19,790 nucleotides of DNA from JAAFIP01 sp043728315. Its GTDB lineage: Bacteria; Pseudomonadota; Gammaproteobacteria; Burkholderiales; Burkholderiaceae_C. This document shows positions 12,549 through 19,790 of this stretch, piece by piece. The stretch is from positions 1-19,790 of the forward strand of contig JAYTMT010000018.1 in NCBI GenBank assembly GCA_043728315.1, written 5' to 3'. Within the stretch, counting starts at the first letter, position 1; the number at the start of each line of letters is the position of its first letter. Position numbers and translations under genes: made by a program. Below the pieces are notes generated by a model. That model searched no databases and was not told the origin of the DNA. It was given only the letters and a program-made list of their open reading frames with translations.

Positions 12549-13052
12549 ATGAACAGCCCAAGCATTGCTCCAACCGTCACAGATACCGGCACTGGCGCAT
12601 CTGCCAGCGCACCAGCCATTGCACACACTGGCACTGCAGTGAACGCCCAACACAGCGCACACACCAGCCTGCAGCCGCCCCACTGGACAGCGCCACGCGG
12701 CTACGCCAATGGCATAGCCGCGCGCGGCACAATGGTGTTTGTGGGTGGCCAAATCGGCTGGAACGCGCAGCAGCTGTTTGAAACCGACGATTTCATTGCC
12801 CAGTGCGCCCAAGCGCTGCGCAATGTGCTGGATGTGCTCAAAGAGGCCAAGACAGGTCCCCAGCACATCGTGCGCATGACTTGGTATGTGACCAGCCGCA
12901 GCGAATACAACGCCAGACTCAAAGAGCTGGGCGCGGTTTATCGACAGCACATGGGGCGCAATTTCGCAGCCATGAGCTGCGTGGAGGTGTCGGCGCTGAT
13001 GGAGGCGCGCGCCAAGGTGGAAATTGAGGTAACCGCTGTAGTGCCCGATTAG
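12549..13052 (+). CDS. Rid-family (YjgF/YER057c/UK114) protein with N-terminal extension
   Basis: A 167-residue protein. Residues 46-167 are a Rid domain: GTMVFVGGQIGWN (60-72), QCAQALRNVLDVLKEA (85-100), HIVRMTWYVTSRSEY (106-120) and MSCVEVSALMEARAKVEIEVTAV (142-164). Classical RidA deaminates reactive enamines/imines using Arg105 in the motif PARSCVEV. Here that position is Met142 (AAMSCVEV), while the acidic residues of the KVEIE strand remain, placing it outside the RidA subfamily. In this cluster it may hydrolyse or stabilise the enamine/imine derived from the amino group of 2-aminobenzoyl-CoA (inference). The first 45 residues are Ala/Thr/Ser-rich, apparently disordered and not a signal peptide. 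ATG 12549 lacks a good ribosome binding site, so the true start could lie further in. It follows the ligase by 109 bp and converges on the OmpA-like gene. Confidence 0.9.
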   Translation: MNSPSIAPTVTDTGTGASASAPAIAHTGTAVNAQHSAHTSLQPPHWTAPRGYANGIAARGTMVFVGGQIGWNAQQLFETDDFIAQCAQALRNVLDVLKEAKTGPQHIVRMTWYVTSRSEYNARLKELGAVYRQHMGRNFAAMSCVEVSALMEARAKVEIEVTAVVPD

Positions 13053-13074
13053 TGGCGTTTATTTAACGACGCCA
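13053..13074. terminator. Weak bidirectional terminator candidate between convergent genes
   Basis: A 6-bp inverted repeat TGGCGT / ACGCCA with a 10-nt AT-rich loop lies in the 6-bp gap and the end of the OmpA-like gene, where two transcription units converge. The stem is short and there is no long T tract, so this is tentative. Confidence 0.25.
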
Positions 13075-14201
13075 GTCACCTCAATCATCACGCGGCGATC
13101 GGGTTGCAGGCACAGCACCTGCTCAGCCTTGGGCGCTTTGGTCGAGCAATTGGTGGTTACGGGTTCACGCTTGCCTTTGCCCATTGCGCTGAGCTTGTCA
13201 GCGCGCACATTCAAACTGGTTAAATAGTCTTGCACCGTAGTGGCACGCCGCTGTGACAAAGGGTCGTTGTAGGCATCTGTGCCATAGCGGTCAGTATGAC
13301 CCGTGATGGTGAGCGTATGAATCGCTTGGTAGGTTTTGAGGCGTTCGGCTACGCCTTGCAAGCGCTGCAAGCCGCCGGGCAGCATCTCATCACGGCCAGA
13401 TTTGTCAAACTTGAACAAGGTATCGCCCAGTAAGACAAATACCTCTTTGGTGACAGTTTGAGTTTGGGTCACTGTTTTGGCAGTCGGCACGGGCGCTGGC
13501 GCTGGTGCGGCCGCAACAGCCGCTGCTGGCGTAGCGGGAGCTGGCGCAGCACGCGCCACCAAAGGGGCTTGCACGGGTTCGCAGGCTTTGGCCTCTTGCT
13601 CTGCACGGCGCAAAGCATCTTCGACCATTTGCACGTGGGGCGTGGCTGCACGCCAGCCGGTTTGTGCATCTGCGTGGCCAGCGCGCACCAAGCGCACCTC
13701 GGCGCAAGCCACTGTGCGTGCATTGCATGCCAAGCTTTCGTCTTTGGCCTTAAGTCCGCCCAAACGCAACCAAAGGTCGTCTCTGAGCCTGCTGCTGCGG
13801 GCCACCAAGGGGGTGTCAAAACCCACTTGCGCTTTGTTATTGAGCTCCAGCGCTTTGATGATTTTCTCAGACTCGGTCAAAGACTCTTCGATGTAGCCTG
13901 TGCGGTCGTTCTCGTGGTACTGGGTTTTGGCGGTGTCTAGCCAGCATTGGGCCTTGGCCAAGGGGTAGTAGTTTTGGGCAACGCCAGCTTCGTTGAGCTT
14001 GCGCAAACGCGCTTGCTGCGCTTCGATGGTTTTGCGGTCGCCAAGCACGCGCTCTTCGGTAATTCGGGCATCCTGCGGTTGCAAGCCAGTGGCGCGCGAC
14101 GCGGGGCCGGGATTTTCGTTGGAGGGCGCAATACTGGCGCAGCCAGCCAGCGCACACAGCATTCCAATAAGTACGAGTTGTTTACGCATGATTCTCACCA
14201 T
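13059..14201 (-). CDS. OmpA-family outer-membrane lipoprotein
   Basis: A 380-residue protein. Its signal peptide ends in the lipobox LAGC (Cys21), followed by Ala, which predicts an outer-membrane lipoprotein. Residues 40-125 look helical and possibly coiled (RKTIEAQQARLRKLNEAG). An Ala/Pro-rich hinge covers 211-241. An OmpA-type peptidoglycan-binding domain fills about 255-380, with FKFDKSGRDEML, the motif TGHTDRYGTDAYNDPLSQRRATTV (299-322) and DRRVMIEV. A small insertion carries two cysteines (352, 364) that could form a disulfide. The start at 14201 shares one base with the stop of the upstream gene (TGATG); an internal ATG at 14189 with GGTGAG just before it is an alternative giving MRKQLVLIG. 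It is the last gene of a three-gene surface operon and probably anchors the partner proteins to peptidoglycan (inference). Confidence 0.93.
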   Translation of the reverse strand: MVRIMRKQLVLIGMLCALAGCASIAPSNENPGPASRATGLQPQDARITEERVLGDRKTIEAQQARLRKLNEAGVAQNYYPLAKAQCWLDTAKTQYHENDRTGYIEESLTESEKIIKALELNNKAQVGFDTPLVARSSRLRDDLWLRLGGLKAKDESLACNARTVACAEVRLVRAGHADAQTGWRAATPHVQMVEDALRRAEQEAKACEPVQAPLVARAAPAPATPAAAVAAAPAPAPVPTAKTVTQTQTVTKEVFVLLGDTLFKFDKSGRDEMLPGGLQRLQGVAERLKTYQAIHTLTITGHTDRYGTDAYNDPLSQRRATTVQDYLTSLNVRADKLSAMGKGKREPVTTNCSTKAPKAEQVLCLQPDRRVMIEVTGVVK

Positions 14202-17200
14202 CAGGGTTTTACCGCCCCGCCACCAGGGGTAAGTGTTTTATTCACGTTGGAATCTTTTGATTTGAACAAGTCTTCGTCAAATTTGTAGCGCAATCCCAGC
14301 ACCCAACCTTGGTTGGTGTAATCACTGCCAGTCAGGTCATCGTCTCTGAAACCACGCCAGTTATAACCCATTGTGACAAGCAGATTGTCCATCAGGGTGT
14401 AGCCAACTTCCACGCCATAGGCGTATTGCTTAGCGCCGCCTTTGCCCGCCAGCACCGTGGTAATAGCGCCCACCGACCACATATTGCTAATGTCATAGGT
14501 GATGCGCCCGCCAACCAAACCTGCGTGGTAGGCGTCTGGCACGCCATTGAGTATTTCTCGTACACCCTTCACTGCCATACGGCCCGAAATAAACCATGGC
14601 CGAGAGGGATGGTAGTTAGCGCGCACACTGCCTACATGGGTGGTATTGGTTGTAATTCCTGCATCCACGCTGGTTTTGTATTCATACGCACCCAAGGCAT
14701 CAAACTTGTTGTTGTCAACCGGGCGGTACGCAAAGCCCAAGCGAACTTGGTGTTGGTGGCTTTGTGCTGCACCAGAGCGTGGGCTAAGCAATGAATAGTA
14801 GTCGCGGGCCAACAAAGTCCAGTCTCGGTCTAATTTGCGGGCTACCCCAAGTGTGACTAGCCAATTGGTATTGGTATCGTCCGCACGCCACTCCACACGG
14901 CCAGAGCCTTTCCACAATTGGCTGTCGGTGTATTCCACACCCACACCCGCAGCCGAGCTGTTACCCGAGGTGCTTACTAAGCGCTCTACATTGGTGTTGA
15001 GTTTGAGTCCCTGGGCAATATTCCAGCCGTTGCGTAAGCCTAGGGCTGTTTGCACGGAGCTGCCTGAAGCGGTGTCACTTAGGCGGTATTCGCTGTAGAG
15101 CGAACCGTCTTGCATGTATTGCGTGTCAACCCCGAGCGCAAAGGCGCGTGACAATGGACCGATGCCCAAGCCGTACTGGCCACCGTATTGGTGGTTGCGC
15201 TCAAAGCGCGAGTAGACGCGGGTTTTTTCTGCTACGCGCCAGTCAGCGCCAATCCGGTAGAGGCTAGAGTTTGACGCTGCAAATTCACGCTGCACTTCGC
15301 CCGTCAAACTCAGGTCTTTAGTGGCGGCATAGCGCAGGCCAATTTTATAAAGGTCGGTAGGATTCGTGCCAGTGACATGCGACAACTCGCCGTCGATATT
15401 CAATTTATCAGTGGCTTGGTAACCTAAGCGCACAAATGCAGCGGTGCGATCCAGCCCTGCTGCGGGTGGTGGTGCGGGATTGACCGCTGTGTTACACACC
15501 ACCGGCAAGCCCGTGGCGGGGTCAATTTGCTGGTTACCGGTTTGGCTGATGCCGAAACCGGTGTTATAACCCGCGACCGATCCAGCATAGGTGACTGTTG
15601 CGCCCGGTGTATTGGACAAGCAATTAGACGTTGTTTGTTGGGCAAGGCTGATGGCATTTTGCTCAATTTTGCGCGCCCCGAGTCCAATTGTGAGCCTGTC
15701 CGTCAACTTCAAGTCCCCCGCCAAGGACAAGGATTCATTGAGGCTGCCGCCAATACGGTCCGTTGCGCGTTGCCCATCGGCCGTCACACTGATGCGCGGC
15801 GTAACTTGGTAGTTAAGGGAAGCGCCAACATCTTGTTTGCCGCCGACTACGCCACTAGACGCGTTGTTAAAGTTGTCATCGGCGCGCTGCACAAATGCAC
15901 GCGCACGCAAATCGGCATCTGCGTGGCGAATTTCCACACGCACCGCATTGCCTTCTAGCTCACCACTTTTCCCAATAAAGTTAGCGCTGTTATTGGTGTT
16001 GTAGCCGTTGGCTAATGTATTGACCAGACTCGTAGAGCGGGCTACTTCAGCTACCACTTCGGTAGTTTCCGACAGCTTAAGCTGTAGGTTTGCACCAGCT
16101 ACCGTGTAAGGTGTCGCAGGGTTTTTGTCTTTGGCGATGGACGCACCTATGGTGATGCTGTTGTTTAGTTTGAGTTTGGCATCAGCGCCATACACCAAAA
16201 ACTGGTCACCGCCCTGCTCCACTTCGTATGAGACGCGAATAGACACTGGATTGAGTTGGTCGTCTACGCTAGGAACGGGTGAACGGAATAAAATTTGGCC
16301 ACTGAAGGGCTCAAAGGCATAGTCGGCGTCACGCGAGAGTGCAGTGGACTTCAAAATTACAGAGGTCTGGTAGCGGCTACGCACTAAAATTTCAATTTTT
16401 TCACTGCCCTGAATGCCATTGGGGTTAGATACCGAATAAGGCCCAGATACACCACGCGCTGGAAATTCGTCAGTGATTTGGCGAAAGCTTTGCTGGGCAA
16501 TGAATGTATTGACCGTGACATCGCCTTCTTCGTAGTGGCCACGCAGACCCGGCAATGAACGGCTGTATTGGCTCAGCACTCGGCCGGGATTGTTATCGGC
16601 GGTGGTGAAGTCGCCCCACAGCAAATAGCTTCTGTCCTTGTCAAGCCGCACATACAATTTACCCGAGCTTTGCGCATCTGCTCCTTTGATGCTTGAGTCT
16701 CCGTATACGGGGTAAAAATTATTAGGGTCAATCGTCTGAAATAAATTAGGGCGTGTTTCTTTGTCGGAGTCGTAGGCGGCAGTAAGCAGGTATTTGCCTT
16801 GAATTTTGCCCTTCAGGTACAAGGCTGCGCGCATGCCAAAGCTCCCTGCCCCGCCGTTGAACTCTCTGGTAAATCCCCGCAGCTCATTGTCAAAGCCGTC
16901 ATTCTCGCGTACGGGAACTATCGTGCGCGGATCGAACTTGTCTGAACGCAAGCGCCCCTCAACCAACCCAACTGCGATCATTTCTCGCAGATCAGGAACA
17001 TAGCGAACCTGTACTTTTTCGACCACGCCGCGTACAGACAATCTGAGGGTTACCTCAGAAGGCTGGTAAGGAGCTATCAATTTGAAAGTCAATACGCCAT
17101 TTTTAACCAGCGTTTGCACGCCAGGCTGGATACGGTCTATGTCGCCTTTGTCTGCTCCAGACTCCGACGTGAGTTTGCCAGGCAATAAAATCCGAGCGCC

Positions 17201-17563
17201 GCCATTGACCTCAATAGTCACATCGACGTCAGATGCAAGTCTGTCGCCTTTGGCATCTACCAAGCGAACGCTGACATCCACTCCAGAGACACCATCGGCG
17301 GGAAGATTATCTGCAGCTACTTTGATCGCGATTTTTTCTACCGGGGAGGAAAGTCGCTCTAAAAACGATGCGAAAGGAGGCGGGCCAATATTGGCTTGTC
17401 CGCCGATTTCAAACAAGCTTTTTGCTTCTGGCGTGTCGGCACTGGTGGTATTTTGAGCAGGCTGGGCGTAGGCTGCACCTTGCGCCATTGCAACAGCAAG
17501 CATCACTGGCGACAACGTGAGCATGCGTGCGCGCGCTGGTTCAACTTTTTTCATCTGTTTCAT
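14201..17563 (-). CDS. Large outer-membrane beta-strand-rich protein with N-terminal Ig-like region (1120 aa)
   Basis: A 1120-residue exported protein with a signal peptide (LTLSPVMLAVAMAQGAAYA, cleavage after about residue 33). An N-terminal segment of about 70-200 resembles bacterial Ig-like/invasin repeats (VDVSVRLVDAKGDRLASDVD, VTIEVNGGARILLPG). After that comes a long series of amphipathic beta-strands with polar turns, containing FYPVYGDSSIKGADAQSSGK and LYVRLDKDRSYLLWGDFTT and ending with strands such as GWVLGLRYKFDEDLF. This fits an outer-membrane barrel, perhaps with a periplasmic or extracellular Ig-like head. It lacks an obvious TonB box or plug, so a classical TonB receptor is unlikely. 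The ATG overlaps the upstream stop by four bases (ATGA), with AGGAGGG 9 bases before it, and its own stop overlaps the OmpA-like gene. The function is unknown; secretion, anchoring or display of the upstream SdrD/DUF11 protein is inferred. Confidence 0.88.
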   Translation of the reverse strand: MKQMKKVEPARARMLTLSPVMLAVAMAQGAAYAQPAQNTTSADTPEAKSLFEIGGQANIGPPPFASFLERLSSPVEKIAIKVAADNLPADGVSGVDVSVRLVDAKGDRLASDVDVTIEVNGGARILLPGKLTSESGADKGDIDRIQPGVQTLVKNGVLTFKLIAPYQPSEVTLRLSVRGVVEKVQVRYVPDLREMIAVGLVEGRLRSDKFDPRTIVPVRENDGFDNELRGFTREFNGGAGSFGMRAALYLKGKIQGKYLLTAAYDSDKETRPNLFQTIDPNNFYPVYGDSSIKGADAQSSGKLYVRLDKDRSYLLWGDFTTADNNPGRVLSQYSRSLPGLRGHYEEGDVTVNTFIAQQSFRQITDEFPARGVSGPYSVSNPNGIQGSEKIEILVRSRYQTSVILKSTALSRDADYAFEPFSGQILFRSPVPSVDDQLNPVSIRVSYEVEQGGDQFLVYGADAKLKLNNSITIGASIAKDKNPATPYTVAGANLQLKLSETTEVVAEVARSTSLVNTLANGYNTNNSANFIGKSGELEGNAVRVEIRHADADLRARAFVQRADDNFNNASSGVVGGKQDVGASLNYQVTPRISVTADGQRATDRIGGSLNESLSLAGDLKLTDRLTIGLGARKIEQNAISLAQQTTSNCLSNTPGATVTYAGSVAGYNTGFGISQTGNQQIDPATGLPVVCNTAVNPAPPPAAGLDRTAAFVRLGYQATDKLNIDGELSHVTGTNPTDLYKIGLRYAATKDLSLTGEVQREFAASNSSLYRIGADWRVAEKTRVYSRFERNHQYGGQYGLGIGPLSRAFALGVDTQYMQDGSLYSEYRLSDTASGSSVQTALGLRNGWNIAQGLKLNTNVERLVSTSGNSSAAGVGVEYTDSQLWKGSGRVEWRADDTNTNWLVTLGVARKLDRDWTLLARDYYSLLSPRSGAAQSHQHQVRLGFAYRPVDNNKFDALGAYEYKTSVDAGITTNTTHVGSVRANYHPSRPWFISGRMAVKGVREILNGVPDAYHAGLVGGRITYDISNMWSVGAITTVLAGKGGAKQYAYGVEVGYTLMDNLLVTMGYNWRGFRDDDLTGSDYTNQGWVLGLRYKFDEDLFKSKDSNVNKTLTPGGGAVKP

Positions 17564-19790
17564 GGTCGAGTCCCTCCTGCGCTAGCTGGCTGTGCCTCAC
17601 GTGGAGCGGGAAGAATTTGTTGAACAAGCTCTGCTGGCTGGTTTTCAATCTTCAAATTCTTCCCTTTCTCCGCTTCGGGAGCAAGCACGCCGCCCTGCGC
17701 ACGGCGCGCTTTGACTTGGTCTAGCACCTCAGGGCTGCACGATCCTTCGATGAAATCTGCGCGCGCCAACTCTCCGCCTTTGAGGTCAACAAACAAGCTA
17801 TCGCCCACGCCAGCATTGCGGTTGCTCGATGGCAACAAACGCGATCCCTTCGGCAACGTCGTACGGTCAACACGGAGCACATGGGTTTGAGGTTTCACGC
17901 CACAGATGCTGTATTTACCTTCGTTGTCAGTAACCACGAAACTGCCGTCCAGCAAGACCAAGCGCACTCCAGGTATACCTAGCTCGCGTGAGCCGCTTTC
18001 ATTGCCTTGCGTGTGCGTGCCGTCGCAATCAGCGTACACCTTACCGATAATGCAACCGTCATTGCTGAACACGCCACCTTGCACATTCACTTTAAACAAC
18101 GCCGTATTGGAGCGCACCAGCACGCCACCCGTACTCGGGAATACAGCGGTGGCGCGGTTGATACCATCGCCTTGCTGTGATCCTACGCCAAGGCGTACGA
18201 AGTAGTTCAATTCCCACGTGGCATTGCCTGGCAATGCGCCCGCAGAGGCGATGTTGAAGGTCAATGCGCGACCGATACCACCAGCTGGATCAGCCAAGTT
18301 TGCACCATTCAAGCGTGCAGTACCTGGGACATAACGGAATCCAGCAGGCAACAAGTCTTCTAGCGTGACACCAGCAATTGGGCCTGCCGTTGTGTTGATC
18401 ATACGGATGGTGTAACGCACGCTATCTGCCACCTCAGCCACAGACTTGTCGCCTACTTTGGTTACCAAAATAGCGCCAGAGGTCAATGGGTCAAGCGGGA
18501 TATGGTTATTGAATACTTCGCCCGGCCTGTTGACAAAGTCGAAGTCTAGGCGCAAGAAGTATTGCGTGCCATTGCCGCCAGCTGCATTGACCACTGGTGT
18601 TACACCGTTGACACCTACCGGCGGCTGCCCGCCATTCACGCCACTGCGATTTGGTTGCACCAGCGTAAATCCGATTGGCACGTTGTATATGCCGCCAGGT
18701 TGCGCCACCCCGCCTTGCTGGGCTGGAGTCGCAGCGTACCCTGTGGGCGCTGTAATTTCAAGTTTGTACACGCCGTTAGGCGGCAAGTTAGCAGGGTCGT
18801 TGACAAAGAAGAACTGGTAGGCGCCTGTTGGACCTGTGAGGTACGCATCAGATCCGCTGGTCAGCATGGTTGCAGGATTGAAATTGCCTGTGCCTTCGAA
18901 CACCAAACGCACGGTCGCACCAGCCACTGCTTTACGGGTGATGGAGTCATACACCACACCGCTCGGATCAAGTGGCAAGTTTTGGTTGATGACGGTATCT
19001 TGGTCGTACAAGGTGATCGACGAAATGGCTGCACTGCCGGTACTTGTAACGCCTGTGGAGTCGTAGTTTGAGGACTGTGTTTTACCGCTTTGATTGTACG
19101 GCGTTGTCACTACTAAGCGATTTGCAGGGTCGCGGAAGCGGATGCTGTAGCCCGTTCCAGGTACCAAATTGTCAATCAGGTATTCACCGTTCACGTCTGT
19201 AGTCTTGGTTGCTACAACCACCGAGTTTTGAATCACCTCAACTACCCAGCCGCGCAGAATCACGTCAGTATCTCCGCCGTCGAATGCGCGGTTTCTATTG
19301 GTATCAATCCATGCGCGACCAGAGATTTTGGCTGTGCGCACCAAATTAACTTGGGTAACAGCGCTCGCAACATTGTCAGCCGTAGTTGTTTCTAGGCTCG
19401 TAGTCGAGACTTTAGCAACCCATGTAAGAGTGCCCGCATCGAACGCACGGACCTTGTATGGAACAGCTATAACAGTGCTAGAGCCCGCTGGCAAGAGCGT
19501 GCTGACATACACAACTGTAGTGCTTCCGCTTGGTAGTACGACTGTAGCAGTCACATTGTTAGCGTTCGAACCTCCTAGGTTCGCTACAGACACCGTGCTT
19601 GTGATTGTGAGCCCAATTGAGCCTGCTGCTGGCGCGGTAATGCTGATAGCCAAGTTGGCTGTGCCAGCAGGGATAACTGTGGTTTTTGTAACACTCGCGT
19701 TGTTGCTGGCGTTGCTATCTGCTGTGGTGGTGGTAATCGTGCTGGTGCCGGTGACCACGCCTGCGCTTGGCATGACGAAGGTGAAGGTGT
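17560..19790 (-). CDS. Large DUF11/SdrD-B-like surface protein, 5' end outside window
   Basis: At least 740 residues are visible. The frame is open through the right edge, so the N-terminus and signal are missing; the Met at 19773 is internal. The visible part begins with a Thr/Val/Ser-rich repeat-like region (DUF11/CARDB type, with TTTTADSNASNNASVTKT and PSGSTTVVYVSTLLPAGSS). An SdrD-B-like domain (about visible residues 149-216) contains ISGRAWIDTNRNRAFDGGDT and TTDVNGEYLIDNLVPG. Another carboxypeptidase-regulatory-like segment follows (VYDSITRKAVAGATVRL), then a DUF11 domain (VADSVRYTIRMINTT, LEDLLPAGFRYVPGTA), then a Cys-containing SdrD-B-like domain (CIIGKVYADCDGTHTQGNES, VTDNEGKYSICGV). 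The C-terminus DFIEGSCSPEVLDQVKARRAQGG plus a polar tail has no LPXTG motif. It is probably a secreted or surface-layer/adhesin-like protein working with the two downstream products. Confidence 0.9.
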   Translation of the reverse strand, partial: TFTFVMPSAGVVTGTSTITTTTADSNASNNASVTKTTVIPAGTANLAISITAPAAGSIGLTITSTVSVANLGGSNANNVTATVVLPSGSTTVVYVSTLLPAGSSTVIAVPYKVRAFDAGTLTWVAKVSTTSLETTTADNVASAVTQVNLVRTAKISGRAWIDTNRNRAFDGGDTDVILRGWVVEVIQNSVVVATKTTDVNGEYLIDNLVPGTGYSIRFRDPANRLVVTTPYNQSGKTQSSNYDSTGVTSTGSAAISSITLYDQDTVINQNLPLDPSGVVYDSITRKAVAGATVRLVFEGTGNFNPATMLTSGSDAYLTGPTGAYQFFFVNDPANLPPNGVYKLEITAPTGYAATPAQQGGVAQPGGIYNVPIGFTLVQPNRSGVNGGQPPVGVNGVTPVVNAAGGNGTQYFLRLDFDFVNRPGEVFNNHIPLDPLTSGAILVTKVGDKSVAEVADSVRYTIRMINTTAGPIAGVTLEDLLPAGFRYVPGTARLNGANLADPAGGIGRALTFNIASAGALPGNATWELNYFVRLGVGSQQGDGINRATAVFPSTGGVLVRSNTALFKVNVQGGVFSNDGCIIGKVYADCDGTHTQGNESGSRELGIPGVRLVLLDGSFVVTDNEGKYSICGVKPQTHVLRVDRTTLPKGSRLLPSSNRNAGVGDSLFVDLKGGELARADFIEGSCSPEVLDQVKARRAQGGVLAPEAEKGKNLKIENQPAELVQQILPAPREAQPASAGGTRP

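Noticed and set aside
12122..12950. Minus-strand open frames opposite the ligase end and Rid gene
   Set aside because: They are antisense to strongly supported coding regions and have no ribosome binding site or family motifs.
1..19790. CRISPR array, tRNA or rRNA genes
   Set aside because: The repeats are not regularly spaced short direct repeats with unique spacers, and I saw no tRNA T-loop/cloverleaf or rRNA signature sequence.

Overview
The window looks like a chromosomal accessory region of a betaproteobacterium, most likely Burkholderiales/Comamonadaceae. This is inferred from two Bug-type (TctC-like) solute-binding proteins, a DUF1840 protein, an aerobic CoA-dependent anthranilate-type gene cluster, and short dispersed repeats of the 'CCTTCGACA(A/G)GCTCAG' kind. 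No rRNA, tRNA, CRISPR array, transposase or integrase was found.

Layout. Positions 1-69 hold an inverted, edge-truncated copy of a palindromic element (P). Positions 351-2972 carry two orphan Bug binding proteins with a small conserved protein of unknown function between them; no TctA/TctB membrane genes are present. Positions 2973-5500 are repeat-rich. Two directly oriented composite blocks (about 3040-3604 and 4869-5390), each with the module order P (palindrome), R (about 50-70 bp dispersed repeat), H (about 205 bp long hairpin), flank a minus-strand gene pair: an unknown 228-residue protein and a DUF1840 protein. Two further short dispersed repeats follow.

Positions 5508-13052 form a plus-strand catabolic cluster. 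It has a strong sigma70-like promoter, then a fused flavin monooxygenase/old-yellow-enzyme protein (2-aminobenzoyl-CoA monooxygenase/reductase type), a MarR regulator, an atypical crotonase, an acyl-CoA dehydrogenase, an aryl-CoA ligase and a Rid-family protein. Together they suggest activation of an aromatic acid (probably 2-aminobenzoate, possibly salicylate or a relative) to its CoA thioester, hydroxylation with partial ring reduction, then beta-oxidation-like steps with removal of an enamine/imine nitrogen.

Positions 13059-19790 form a minus-strand surface operon with overlapping stop and start codons: a large secreted DUF11/SdrD-B-like protein (its 5' end lies outside the window), a 1120-residue outer-membrane beta-strand-rich protein with an N-terminal Ig-like region, and an OmpA-domain lipoprotein.

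The most unusual content is the P/R/H repeat system. H is a long hairpin whose two copies differ by compensatory changes, including a complete swap of a 4-bp apical helix. R occurs five times, and three copies lie in or at genes. One encodes most of the signal peptide of the second Bug protein. One forms an in-frame insertion in the acyl-CoA dehydrogenase. One encodes the C-terminus and stop codon of the monooxygenase/reductase and fills the gap before the MarR gene, where it may supply that gene's promoter.
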